Assembly (NCBI GenBank): GCA_016208685.1
Contig: JACQXM010000061.1
Location: 1 to 53,823, forward strand
Reading direction: 5' to 3'
Source: Planctomycetota bacterium
GTDB taxonomy: Bacteria > Planctomycetota > Phycisphaerae > UBA1845
Length of the DNA: 53,823 bases
The notes beneath the pieces are model-generated. The model saw only the letters and a program-made list of their open reading frames with translations. It did not search any database and had not been told where the DNA came from. The number at the start of each line of letters is the position of its first letter. Position 1 is the stretch's first letter. The position numbers and the translations under genes are program-made. Shown one piece after another: positions 33,527 through 42,583 of the stretch.

Positions 33527-34282
33527 ATGAATTCAGAACTGCACTGGGTGCATTACCTTCCCGTGATTACCACCACGCTCTCCGCGATTTTCTGTGCCAC
33601 GCTTCTGGCCCGATATCGCCTGAAAGGCAAAGGCGCGCACCTGCTCTGGTGGGCGGGCGGCGTGTTTTGCTACGGCGCGGGAACGGGCTTGGAGAGCGCC
33701 GTCACCCTGTTCGGGAACTCTCCGGCACTGAACAAGGCCTGGTACATCGTCGGCGCGCTGCTGGGAGGCTATCCGCTGGCGCAGGGGACGGTGTATCTGC
33801 TCCTGTCGCGACGCGTAGCCAATCTGCTGTCGCTGGTCACCGTGCCGGTGCTGGTTCTGCTGTCGGTGGTGGTCATGCTGTCTCCGACCAACTTCGAGGC
33901 GTTGCTGCCGCACAAACCGGGAGGCAGCGCACTGGGCTGGCAGTGGGTGCGCGTGTGCACGCCGTTGGTGAACACCTACGCTTCACTCTTCCTCATTGGC
34001 GGCGCCATCCTGAGCGCCGTGCGCTTCGCGCGCCGCACCGAGACCCTGCACCGCGCCACGGGCAATACCTTCATCGCCATCGGGGCTCTGCTGCCCGCGA
34101 TCGGCGGCGCCATGGCCAAGGCGGGGGTCGTGGAGGGCCTGTACGTCGGCGAACTGACCGGCCTGCTGTTCATCTGGGCGGGTTACTCTTTCTGCGTTCG
34201 CAAGCCGCTTGCCGTGCTGCCGTCCAGCCGCGACCGGCGGAGTGCGACCGCTTCCACCGATGCGGCCGTCATACCGGCGTGA
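33527..34282 (+). CDS. Seven-helix membrane protein of unknown function
   Basis: The protein has 251 residues; ATG at 33527 (MNSELHWVHYLP), with AGCAAGG 7-13 bases upstream. About seven hydrophobic segments are spaced through residues 8-235: LPVITTTLSAIFCATLLARY, HLLWWAGGVFCYGAG, WYIVGALLGGYPLAQGTVYL, LLSLVTVPVLVLLSVVVML, TYASLFLIGGAILSAV, NTFIAIGALLPAIGGAM and LTGLLFIWAGYSFCV. The GTGLESAVTLFG loop and the final W-A-G-Y are distinctive, but I cannot name the family. No close operon partner; repeats flank it on both sides. Confidence 0.65.
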   Translation: MNSELHWVHYLPVITTTLSAIFCATLLARYRLKGKGAHLLWWAGGVFCYGAGTGLESAVTLFGNSPALNKAWYIVGALLGGYPLAQGTVYLLLSRRVANLLSLVTVPVLVLLSVVVMLSPTNFEALLPHKPGGSALGWQWVRVCTPLVNTYASLFLIGGAILSAVRFARRTETLHRATGNTFIAIGALLPAIGGAMAKAGVVEGLYVGELTGLLFIWAGYSFCVRKPLAVLPSSRDRRSATASTDAAVIPA

Positions 34283-35013
34283 TCCAGTGCCGGCCAAACG
34301 CCGCAAGCCGGTAGGGTAGGAGCTTGCACGCGCCGGTCAGGCGGCGCATGACCTCTGCGCCGGCGGTGCCGATGATCGCGTTGCGAGCAGCGTGTGCGAT
34401 CAGAACCGTGAGCGCGACGAGTGGTCCGGGGTGAACCACTCCACGTTGTCACGGCACTGATCCTTTGCCGCTTCATCGGGCCGCGCGGGCTAAAGCCCGC
34501 GGCTCAGTGCCCGCGCCGTTACCGTCGCGGCTCAGTGCGTCAGCGCCTTCGTGCCTCCGTGCCTTCGTGCCTTCGTCACTATTGCCCGCTCCCTGACGGT
34601 CGCGGCTCTGTTCGTCACGTGCCTCCGTGGCTCCGTGCCTCCGTGCCTCCGTCCCTTTGTCGCCCCCAACCTCCGCGGCGTCATGGCCGCGCGGCGTTTG
34701 GCTATGCGATCCCGCCCCTTCGCCCCTTCGTCGCTTCATCGCTTCATCGCTTCGACGCTTCGTCGCTTCGTCGCCGTCAAAGCCCGCCACCTGAGCGCCG
34801 CTCTCCAGGCCCGCACGTGAAAGGCGAATCCGGATTTCGCCCGCCGGGTTGTGACGCGGCGCGGGCGGGTCTACAGTCCCCGTGCCCGGGGCGGAGCAGA
34901 GGAACGGTGGCACTCCCGCCGCGTCCGATGGAGCCCGGGAACGCGGGTGACACGGCGGTTGCCGGGCGATGGCTGCGGGCCGCCCGCGGACGCCGACACG
35001 GTGCGCGGTACCC
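34283..35013. repeat. Intergenic composite repeat array
   Basis: No gene. A palindromic unit at 34478-34506, 28-bp repeats at 34508-34534 (variant) and 34583-34610, TTCGTGCC and CTCCGTGC 8-bp tracts between and after, then CTTCATCGCTTCATCGCTTC tract at ~34731-34775. This is the same module order as in the arrays inside the TPR and UnbV-like genes, here in noncoding DNA. Short frames of the SRDRQGAGN/ARRHEGT type are by-products. Confidence 0.75.
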
Positions 35014-36480
35014 ATGGACTGGCTGGATCTTACCATCCTCGGCGCCTACTTCGCCTGCACACTGGCTATTGGTCTGTGGTTCGGGCGCGGAGGACGAAAC
35101 ACCCATGACTTCTTTCTCGGGGGACGGCGCCAGCACTGGCTGCTGGCCGGTGTCTCCATCATCGCCACCGAGATCAGCGCCGTCACGTTGATCCTGGTTC
35201 CCGCGGATGCCTTTCGCGGCGACTGGAACTACCTGCAAATGTACGCCGGCTCGTTCGTGGGGCGGATGCTCATCGTCTATCTGCTCCTGCCGGCGTTCTA
35301 CGGCGGCGCCGTGACCACGGTGTATGAGTATCTGGGACAGCGGTTCGGACCGCGCACGCGCACCACCGCTTCGCTGCTCTTCTTTGCCTCACGCATTCTC
35401 GGCAGCGGCATTCGACTGCTGGCGGCCTCGCAGGCCATAGCCATCGTGTTTGAATGGGACCCGCGCGTTGTGATCGTCGGCGGCACGCTCGTTGCCATGG
35501 CCTACACCACGTTCGGCGGCATCAAAGCCATTCTCTGGACCGACCTGTTTCAGGCGAGCCTATATCTGGCCGCCGCGGCCGTGGTGGTGGGATATCTCTT
35601 CTGGGCCACACCGGGCCACTGCACCGAGCAACTCAGTACGGCGATGAACGCCGGCAAGTTCCACACGATTACCTGGGATTGGTACCCTAATAATGATCGG
35701 TCATTCTGGGTACTCTTCCTTCACGCCACGGTGCTCAACATGGCGGCCTTGGGTACGGACCAGGACCTCACACAACGGATGCTCACCTGTCCCGACCTGC
35801 GTCGCGGGCAGCGCTCGCTGCTGTTTAACGCCTTCGCGGGGTTCCCCATCGTCTGTCTTTTTCTGCTCATCGGCACGCTCCTGTACGGCTATTACGATGC
35901 GGCGGGTACGTCCGCACTGCCGGAGAGCGTGCGGGCGCGGAACGACCTGATCTTCCCCTATTTCATCGCCCACGGCCTGCCCGCGCACACCGGGTTGCGG
36001 GGGCTGCTGGTCAGCGCCATCTTCGCCGCCAGCATGGGGAGCCTGTCATCGGCCATCGGGGCGCTGTCGTCCACGGCCGTGACGGACATCTATCGCCCGC
36101 TGCGGCGCCGGCCGGCGCCGGAAGCGCATTACCTGGCGGTGGCGCGCTGCTCCACGGCGCTGTTCGGGCTGCTTCTGGTGGTCGTCGCCGTCGCTTTCAT
36201 CGGGCGCGACAAGCTGCTCTGGCAGGTCTTTCAATGGGCGAGCCTGGTGTTCGGCGGGCTGCTGGGCGTGTTCCTGCTCGCGGTGCTGACGCGACAGCGC
36301 GGCAGCGATCGGCTCAATCCCATCGCCATGATCAGCTCGGTCGTGGGGCTGGCAGTCCTGATGCAGGTTCAGGAGCGCTACCAGGTGGTCTACGTCGCCT
36401 GGCCGTGGTGGGTGGTGGCGGGCACGGCATGGACGTTCCTGTTCGGTGCATGTGCTCGGACTCGCCGGCGAGAGAGTTGA
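35014..36480 (+). CDS. Sodium:solute symporter (SSS family)
   Basis: The protein has 488 residues from the ATG at 35014 (MDWLDLTILGAYFACTLAIG); the upstream frame extension is repeat-derived. About 13 membrane helices. Family landmarks in order: FFLGGRRQHWLLAGVSIIAT, EISAVTLILVPADAF, VYEYLGQRFGPRTR, YTTFGGIKAILWTDLFQASL (the conserved G-G-x-K/R-A-x-x-x-T-D segment), NMAALGTDQDLTQRML (the G-T-D-Q motif) and FAASMGSLSSAIGALSSTAV (the sodium-site helix with conserved serines). It takes up a small organic solute with Na+ across the inner membrane; the substrate (sugar, sialic acid or similar by resemblance) cannot be fixed. Convergent with tRNA-Thr 40 bases downstream. Confidence 0.9.
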   Translation: MDWLDLTILGAYFACTLAIGLWFGRGGRNTHDFFLGGRRQHWLLAGVSIIATEISAVTLILVPADAFRGDWNYLQMYAGSFVGRMLIVYLLLPAFYGGAVTTVYEYLGQRFGPRTRTTASLLFFASRILGSGIRLLAASQAIAIVFEWDPRVVIVGGTLVAMAYTTFGGIKAILWTDLFQASLYLAAAAVVVGYLFWATPGHCTEQLSTAMNAGKFHTITWDWYPNNDRSFWVLFLHATVLNMAALGTDQDLTQRMLTCPDLRRGQRSLLFNAFAGFPIVCLFLLIGTLLYGYYDAAGTSALPESVRARNDLIFPYFIAHGLPAHTGLRGLLVSAIFAASMGSLSSAIGALSSTAVTDIYRPLRRRPAPEAHYLAVARCSTALFGLLLVVVAVAFIGRDKLLWQVFQWASLVFGGLLGVFLLAVLTRQRGSDRLNPIAMISSVVGLAVLMQVQERYQVVYVAWPWWVVAGTAWTFLFGACARTRRRES

Positions 36481-36519
36481 ATCGCGTGCGACGGGGCTCG
36501 GCGGCGCCGGGCTCGCCAC

Positions 36520-36591
36520 AGCCGACGGTGGGATTCGAACCCACAACCCCGGCTTTACGAAAGCCGTGCTCTACCGTTGAGCTACGTCGGC
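36520..36591 (-). tRNA. tRNA-Thr (anticodon CGU)
   Basis: The full cloverleaf can be folded. Acceptor GCCGACG/CGTCGGC, D-stem GCTC/GAGC, anticodon stem CGGCT/AGCCG with loop TTCGTAA, T-stem GTGGG/CCCAC with TTCGAAT. The anticodon CGT (plus-strand 36557-36559) reads ACG threonine codons. No CCA is encoded, so it must be added. Confidence 0.95.
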
Positions 36592-36744
36592 ACGCCGGTA
36601 GGAACAAGGTAGTTTCGCGCGGCGCGGGGTGACCGTCAATATGCCGCGTGGCCCGGTCTGCGGCCTCCCGGCCGGCCCGCGTTGCTGCGGTGCATGGTCG
36701 CGCCGCGCCTAGCAGCACCGCCCGCCACGCCCAGAGGCAAACGC

Positions 36745-37023
36745 CTACGGACGACCGAGCGCGTAGCGGCTCACCTTGTCGTAGGTGGTGGCCAGGAATC
36801 CGATCAGCGGGAACCCGCCGCGCTCGAACGGCGAGGGGCCGAGCATCTCCAGCAGCGCCAGCGGCGTCGCCGGCGGTCCGATCTGGGCCGCCACCGAGGC
36901 GAGCTCCGGCCCGGCTTCCCAGAACGAGTCCAACTGCTCTTCCACGGGCGGGGACGTGGGGTAGATGGTGGGCACGATCTTGAGCGAGGGCGGCGGACCA
37001 GCGGTGTCGTGCGGCGAGCTCAT
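36745..37023 (-). CDS. Small protein linked to the SNF2 helicase gene
   Basis: The protein has 92 residues. Its ATG (37023) begins three bases after the helicase stop codon, so it is almost certainly read from the same mRNA. The sequence has normal composition: MSSPHDTAGPPPSLKIVPTI, then PPVEEQLDSFWEAGPELASV and GPPATPLALLEMLGPSPFER, and a hydrophobic FPLIGFLATTYDKVSRYAL end. No known domain is recognised. The tight link suggests a helper or partner of the helicase. It ends about 150 bases from tRNA-Thr. Confidence 0.65.
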   Translation of the reverse strand: MSSPHDTAGPPPSLKIVPTIYPTSPPVEEQLDSFWEAGPELASVAAQIGPPATPLALLEMLGPSPFERGGFPLIGFLATTYDKVSRYALGRP

Positions 37024-37026
37024 GGG

Positions 37027-40000
37027 CTACTCCTCGGCCACGGCGTCGCGTGAAAGAACGAACAGCTCGCGCAGGGCGTCGGTGGACAGCTCGGTGATCC
37101 ACTCCTCCCCGCTGCCGATAATGTTGCGGGCCAGGGCGCGCTTCTGCTCGATGATCCCCGCGATGCGTTCCTCCAACGTACCGATGCAGACGAACTTGTG
37201 CACCTGTACCTGCTTGTCTTGCCCGATGCGATGAGAGCGATCGGTCGCCTGGTCTTCGACGGCCGGGTTCCACCAACGATCAAAATGGAACACGTGGTTG
37301 GCGGCCGTGAGGTTCAGACCCACGCCGCCGGCCTTGAGCGACAGGATGAGCAGCCGCGTCTCATCGGCGCCGCTCTGGAACTGCTCGACGAGCAGGTCGC
37401 GAGATTTCTGCGGCGTCCCGCCGTGGAGAAACAGAATCGGCCGGCTCAACGCCTCCTGAAGGTGCTTCTGCAACAGGTGCCCCATCTCGCGGAACTGGGT
37501 GAAGATCAGGGCGCGATGGTCCTCCGCCACCACCTCTTCCAACATCTCCGTGAGTCGCGAACACTTTCCGCTGCGCTGCGGGAGGGCGGAGCTGTCGCGA
37601 AGAAACTGCGCCGGGTGGTTGCATATCTGTTTGAGCTTGACCAGCGTTGCCAGGATCAGCCCGCGGCGCTGGATGCCGCCTGCCACGTCGATCTGCGCCA
37701 GCATGTCCTGCACCACGGCCTCGTACAGCGCCGCCTGCTCCCGCGTCAGGTTGCAGAACACCGTCATCTCCAGCTTGTCGGGAAGGTCGAGCTGGATGTT
37801 GGGATCGCCCTTCAGCCGCCGCAACACGAAGGGGCGGATCAGGTGGCGCAGGCGCTGGCCGCGATCCGCGTCATGGTGCCGCTCGATGGGGATCGCGAAC
37901 CGCCGGCGGAAGTCGGCGGCCGCTCCCAGATACCCGGGATTCAGGAAATCCATGATGGACCACAGTTCGCTCAGGCGATTCTCCACCGGCGTGCCGGTCA
38001 GCGCCGCGCGATGCACGGCGCGCAACGAGCGCACCGCCACCGCCTGCTTGGCGGCGGGGTTCTTGATGTTCTGCGCCTCGTCCAGGGCCACGCGGTGCCA
38101 ATCCACCTGCGCCAGATGCTCCAGGTCGCGGTGGGTAAGCCCATAGGTGGAAATCACCACGTCGTGCCGCCCCGCTTCCTCGACGAAGTTGGGCCCGGAG
38201 AGCCGTTCCAGGCCGTGGTGCACCATGACGCGCAGCGGAGGGGCGAACCGCGCCAGCTCGCGCTGCCAGTTGCCCACCAGGGACATGGGGACCACGATCA
38301 GGGTCGGGCCTCGAGCCTGCCCCGTCTCCCGCTCGTGCAGGAGCATGGCGATCAGTTGCACGGTCTTACCGAGGCCCATGTCGTCGGCCAGGCATGCCCC
38401 CAGCCCGTGCCGCGCCAGGAACGCCAGCCAATCCAGTCCGCGGCGCTGGTAAGGCCGGAGCTCGCCGACAAAGCCCGCCGGAGTCGGCGCGGGCTCGATG
38501 CGCGTGTCGTGGTCGGAGGCGCTCAGCAGTTTGTCGATCCACCCCGTGGCCCGCATGCCCATCACCGGGATGCCCGTATCAAAGTCGTCGACGGTGTAGC
38601 TTAGCCGCAGGGCCTCAAGCAGTGTGATGCGCCCGGTGCCGCGTGTCCTGAGGAATTGGAGCGCGGCCTGGGCTTCCGCCGGCTGGGCCTCGATCCACCG
38701 CCCGCGGAGCCGCACGAGGGGCTCCTTCGCGGCGGCGAGGGCACTGATTTCCTCCACGGAAAGCGCGTCGTCTCCCAGGGCGACGCGCCAGTCGTAGCCG
38801 ATGAGCGTGTCCAGGCGCATCGCCGCGCCCGAGGTGCCGCCGGCGCCATCCAGCGGGCGCACCTCCAGGAACATGCGCGGGCGAGGTCGGTCCGCACGCC
38901 ACCACGGCGGCAGCCACACGCCGAATCCCTCCGCCTCCAACACCGGGGCGGCGTCGCGAAGGAAGCGGTAAGCCTCCTCGAGAGACAGCACACATTCGAG
39001 CGGCCCGCCGGCGTCGGCACAGGGCGCCAGGGGCGGGAAGTGTCGGGCGGCGGCCGCCACGTCCGCCCGAAGCTGCTCGTAAGCATTGTCGAACGGGCGT
39101 TTCAGGATTTCCGGATCCGCGGAGGGCCGGCTCTGAAGGTCCCGGGCGTCGATCACCAACGACGGGTCGTCGGCAGCCTGAAGATACAGCAGTAACTGCC
39201 ACGCGACCTTGCCCGCGCCGTCAGTCGCCGGGACATCGTCGGCAGCCGTCTGCAGGCGGAAGCAGGTGCGGCAGCCGCGGGTGGCCGGCGGCGGCTCCAT
39301 CCGACCCAGCCAGCGCTGCACCAGTTCAAACGTCCGCCGGCATTCTTCTTCCGCACCGCCTAGGGTCGGTTCGCTGTGCACCAGCGAGCGGAGCCAGCGA
39401 ATCTGCGGCGGCGCGGTGTGTTCCGAACGCTCCTGCAAGGCGTGCGCCAGCTCGTCGCCTTCCAGGCAGCGGCGGACCATCGCGTCCACGACCGTCCACA
39501 GGAAGTTCTCCACCAGCGACGACGCCTGAACCGGCGGACCGTCCGACGCAAAACTGCGACAGACCGGCGGCATGGAGGCAATCAGGCTGCCAATCCGATC
39601 CGAAGTGGACCGATCGTCGACAACTACGCGCCAATACCCGCGGTACTCGTCTTCCGCAGCGCGGTGCAAAGCCGGCACGAAGCGCTGCTTGGCCAACAGC
39701 TCGCGGACCAATCCGGCGGTCGAAGACCAATAACGAAGCGAGGCGCCGAAGCGCAGACCCTCGCGCTCGTACGTGGGGAGCGCCGTCAGGAGATCGAACG
39801 CGTCATCCGGCGGGAAGGCGGCGCTCGGAATATCGCATGCAACGAGCCGGGGCTGGACCTGTGCGGGACGCCCGACGGGCGCCGCGTCCGACGTCGCGTC
39901 GGAGCCGGGCCCAACGGCCGCCATCGCCATGTCCACCGGGGCGGCTTGCGCGGCGGGCAGGCGGAGCGTCAGGCGCGCCGGCCGCGCCGCCGACACCAGC

Positions 40001-40128
40001 AGGCTGTCCCACACGTCTCCCAGGGAGCGCAGCAGGTCGTCGACGCCCACGGGCGTCGCGGGCTCTTCGGACCGCAACCCCCACAGGTGTAATGCGGCGC
40101 CGACCCAGTTGGCGTGGAGTACCTGCAT
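37027..40128 (-). CDS. SNF2-family helicase/ATPase
   Basis: The protein has 1033 residues from the ATG at 40128 (MQVLHANWVGAALHLWG), the usual start of bacterial SNF2 proteins; an ATG six codons upstream is also possible, and the open frame beyond is not homologous. The first half is the SNF2-associated region (DUF3670-like). The motor has ACLADDMGLGKTVQLIAMLL (Walker A near residue 585), VALDEAQNIKNPAAKQ (Walker B DEAQ near 681), RAALTGTPVENRLSELWSIM (motif III), ALIFTQFREMGHLLQ, and the motif V-VI block LSLKAGGVGLNLTAANHVFH, FDRWWNPAVEDQATDRSHRI. It uses ATP to move along or remodel nucleic acid or nucleoprotein. It shares a transcript with a 92-residue downstream protein. Confidence 0.93.
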   Translation of the reverse strand: MQVLHANWVGAALHLWGLRSEEPATPVGVDDLLRSLGDVWDSLLVSAARPARLTLRLPAAQAAPVDMAMAAVGPGSDATSDAAPVGRPAQVQPRLVACDIPSAAFPPDDAFDLLTALPTYEREGLRFGASLRYWSSTAGLVRELLAKQRFVPALHRAAEDEYRGYWRVVVDDRSTSDRIGSLIASMPPVCRSFASDGPPVQASSLVENFLWTVVDAMVRRCLEGDELAHALQERSEHTAPPQIRWLRSLVHSEPTLGGAEEECRRTFELVQRWLGRMEPPPATRGCRTCFRLQTAADDVPATDGAGKVAWQLLLYLQAADDPSLVIDARDLQSRPSADPEILKRPFDNAYEQLRADVAAAARHFPPLAPCADAGGPLECVLSLEEAYRFLRDAAPVLEAEGFGVWLPPWWRADRPRPRMFLEVRPLDGAGGTSGAAMRLDTLIGYDWRVALGDDALSVEEISALAAAKEPLVRLRGRWIEAQPAEAQAALQFLRTRGTGRITLLEALRLSYTVDDFDTGIPVMGMRATGWIDKLLSASDHDTRIEPAPTPAGFVGELRPYQRRGLDWLAFLARHGLGACLADDMGLGKTVQLIAMLLHERETGQARGPTLIVVPMSLVGNWQRELARFAPPLRVMVHHGLERLSGPNFVEEAGRHDVVISTYGLTHRDLEHLAQVDWHRVALDEAQNIKNPAAKQAVAVRSLRAVHRAALTGTPVENRLSELWSIMDFLNPGYLGAAADFRRRFAIPIERHHDADRGQRLRHLIRPFVLRRLKGDPNIQLDLPDKLEMTVFCNLTREQAALYEAVVQDMLAQIDVAGGIQRRGLILATLVKLKQICNHPAQFLRDSSALPQRSGKCSRLTEMLEEVVAEDHRALIFTQFREMGHLLQKHLQEALSRPILFLHGGTPQKSRDLLVEQFQSGADETRLLILSLKAGGVGLNLTAANHVFHFDRWWNPAVEDQATDRSHRIGQDKQVQVHKFVCIGTLEERIAGIIEQKRALARNIIGSGEEWITELSTDALRELFVLSRDAVAEE

Positions 40129-40436
40129 ATAGAGCGAACCGACCATTGTAGCGGAACGGGGAACCGCGTCCAGCCGTGAGGAAACCGCTTTTCGCCCCAT
40201 GTTGCGCCGGCACCGAAGCATGCGGCATGGCCTCCGCCATGCACGCGGCTGAGATGACGGTGCGAGCTGCTTGGTGGGTTCCAACGCCGATCGACACCCG
40301 TGGAATGCGGTTCTATCATCCTTCGCCGGTCCGCCGGTGCCGACCGAAGCGCCGACCCGGATGACCCAGGGACGCCCCGTCGGCGCGCGCCGCCGGACCC
40401 CACGAACGCTGAGCAGGTGAAACACGGTTTGCGGCG
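40129..40436. other. Divergent spacer between SNF2 and ferredoxin genes
   Basis: 308 bases holding the start regions of two divergent genes. A CATGGCCTCCGCCATG palindrome lies at about 40229-40244. No gene and no clear promoter recognised. Confidence 0.4.
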
Positions 40437-41018
40437 ATGGAAGATTCCGGTCGACGCGCGTTCTTTCGTGAGGCCCTCGCGGGTGTGGTGCGTCCGCTGG
40501 CGGACTACCTGGAGCAGCGCATCCCGTCGCCAGTGGAGCCGCCGCAGGAACGCCCCCGCTTGCGCCCACCGGGCGCGATCCCCGAAGCGACGTTCATCGA
40601 CACCTGTCGCCGCTGCGGCGCCTGCGTAGAGGCGTGCCCGGCCAATGCTATCTTTCCCCTGCCGGAGTCGTTCGGATACGCCCCGCGCACTCCGGTCATC
40701 GATCCTGACTACGCCGCGTGCGTAGTGTGCGAGGGGTTGCAATGCACACACGTATGCCCCAGCGGGGCCTTGTTGCCGCTTAGCGCGCCGACGCAGATTC
40801 GCATGGGGCTGGCCGAGGTCTACAGGCCGCTCTGTGTGCGATCCCGCGGCGAGTCGTGCACTCAGTGTGTGGAGCGGTGCCCGATGGGCGAAACAGCGCT
40901 GCGGTTTATTGACGCCGGACCGCCGGAGGTGCTCGCCGGATGCGTGGGCTGCGGCGTCTGTCAGCTTTACTGCCCGACTTCCCCCAAGGCGATCGTCGTG
41001 CAGCCGTTGCCCGCATGA
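40437..41018 (+). CDS. NapG/MauM-type polyferredoxin with four [4Fe-4S] sites
   Basis: The protein has 193 residues from the ATG at 40437. Four cysteine clusters are seen: CRRCGACVEACP (residues ~57-68), CVVCEGLQCTHVCP (~95-108), CTQCVERCP (~141-149) and CVGCGVCQLYCP (~168-179). The pattern of a classical first cluster, a second with CxxCxxxxCxxxCP and two more resembles NapG/MauM ferredoxins, which pass electrons from quinol or other donors to periplasmic or membrane partners. No Tat signal is obvious, so it is probably cytoplasmic. Its TGA overlaps the next start (ATGA), so it is translationally coupled to the SGNH-like membrane protein, an unusual pairing. Confidence 0.8.
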   Translation: MEDSGRRAFFREALAGVVRPLADYLEQRIPSPVEPPQERPRLRPPGAIPEATFIDTCRRCGACVEACPANAIFPLPESFGYAPRTPVIDPDYAACVVCEGLQCTHVCPSGALLPLSAPTQIRMGLAEVYRPLCVRSRGESCTQCVERCPMGETALRFIDAGPPEVLAGCVGCGVCQLYCPTSPKAIVVQPLPA

Positions 41019-42415
41019 AGCTCATTGCCCGACAGAAGATCTGGCTGGCCATCGTGCTGGGGGTGAACCTGGCGCTGTGGATCATCCCCAGCGACGTGGT
41101 GGAACAGATTGCGCGGGACCGTCCCACGATGATGGGGCGGTACTCACGGACCCATTTCTACTGGAACCTGGGCGCGGCGGTCGTATCGTTGGTGAGCTTC
41201 TACATCGACTGGTCCACCGGTCTTACCTATCGCCGAAGGTGGTTCCAGGTGCTGGCGGTGATGATCGTTGGCGCGCCAAGCCTGGTGCTCGTCGATTTTC
41301 TGCTGCGCACACCGCAGACGCAGCATTATGTGCGCGATCGTTTCGCGTTCCACCGGCCGGAAAACGCCTCGTTCGAGGGAGTGTTCGAGGACCGGCCGCA
41401 GGCGCAGCGGTCGTTCCCCAACGCTCCGCCCGGCTATGGCCGCGTTTCCTGCCTGCACACCACCGACCATCGTGGCTTCCGCAACCCACGCGACGCTCAG
41501 CGCACGCAGTATGACATCGTGGTCCTCGGAGATTCCTTCGCCGAGGGGTCGAGCGTGTCCGACGAGCAAGTCTGGCCGGCGCGGCTGGCGCGGCAGAGCG
41601 GGCGATCGGTGTACAACCTCGGCATGTCCAGTTACGACCCGCTGCACTACCTCGAGTCGCTGCGGGAGTACGGGCTGGCGATGGCGCCGCATCACGTGCT
41701 GTGCCTGATCTACGAAGGCAACGACTTCCGCTCCGCGAAAGCGGATGACAAGCGTCTCAGCCCCAGCCTCTCCATGCGGCTGGTGGATTATCTGGACCGT
41801 TCGCCGGTGCTGAAGGCCGCGGACGCGCTGCTCACGCGGACGTTCGGCGCCATCAACTGCGACGGTCCGGTGTGCGGCGCCGAAGCGATCGACTGGCTCC
41901 CCCTGGCGATGCCGGCCGGCGCCGGAGCGAGGTACTACGCCTTCGAACCCAAGCAACTTCGCGACCTGTGGGTTTCGCGTGAGGAGTTCGCCGTGGACCG
42001 ACACTGGCTCAACCCGCGCGGCCAGTTAGCGGCCATGAACGAGCTGTGCCAGAAAGCAGGGGCGACGCTCGTCATCATCTATGCCCCGACCAAAGCGCAC
42101 GTCGTGCTGCCGCCGGCGGCGGAGCGGCTGTCGGCAGCGAAGATACGGGCCTACACCGCGCTGAGCGCCAGGGAGGAGCTCCCGCCGGCAGAGGAGTTTC
42201 TCCCCGAGTTGCTGCAACGTGCCGATGCCAAGGAGGCCGTGGTCGCGGAATGGTGCGCGCGGTCGCAGATCCCGTTCCTCAGCCTGACCGCCGCGCTGCG
42301 GCGGGCCGCGGTCGCCGGCACGCACGTCTATTACACCTACGACCAGCACTGGTCGCCCGATGGACACGCCGTGGTCGCCGACGCCGTCGGCCGCTTCGTT
42401 GGCACGCTGGAATAG
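41015..42415 (+). CDS. Membrane protein with SGNH/AlgJ-like hydrolase domain
   Basis: The protein has 466 residues; the ATG at 41015 overlaps the ferredoxin stop (ATGA). Three N-terminal membrane helices occur (IWLAIVLGVNLALWIIP; NLGAAVVSLVSFYID; FQVLAVMIVGAPSLVLVDFL), then an extracytoplasmic SGNH-type domain: block I IVVLGDSFAEGSSVSDEQVW (nucleophile Ser), block II NLGMSSYDPLHYL, block III LIYEGNDF, and the C-terminal D-x-x-H in YTYDQHWSPDGHAVVADAVG. This resembles AlgJ/AlgX and other acyl-transfer or esterase enzymes that modify exopolysaccharides. The substrate is unknown. The C-terminus follows the family's usual DxHWSxxGH end. Confidence 0.82.
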   Translation: MKLIARQKIWLAIVLGVNLALWIIPSDVVEQIARDRPTMMGRYSRTHFYWNLGAAVVSLVSFYIDWSTGLTYRRRWFQVLAVMIVGAPSLVLVDFLLRTPQTQHYVRDRFAFHRPENASFEGVFEDRPQAQRSFPNAPPGYGRVSCLHTTDHRGFRNPRDAQRTQYDIVVLGDSFAEGSSVSDEQVWPARLARQSGRSVYNLGMSSYDPLHYLESLREYGLAMAPHHVLCLIYEGNDFRSAKADDKRLSPSLSMRLVDYLDRSPVLKAADALLTRTFGAINCDGPVCGAEAIDWLPLAMPAGAGARYYAFEPKQLRDLWVSREEFAVDRHWLNPRGQLAAMNELCQKAGATLVIIYAPTKAHVVLPPAAERLSAAKIRAYTALSAREELPPAEEFLPELLQRADAKEAVVAEWCARSQIPFLSLTAALRRAAVAGTHVYYTYDQHWSPDGHAVVADAVGRFVGTLE

Positions 42416-42583
42416 GCAGCGGGCCACCGGGGGTCGCGTCGACGGCGACGGCGAGCCGGGCACCGGTGAGACAGGGGTGTGGCAGCCGCCGGACCGCAAC
42501 GGGGCGCCATCATCCGCCGGCGACGATCCCCCACCCTCGGGGCAGGCTTGACTTTTGCCGGTCCGCGGCGACATTTTCGCGAC

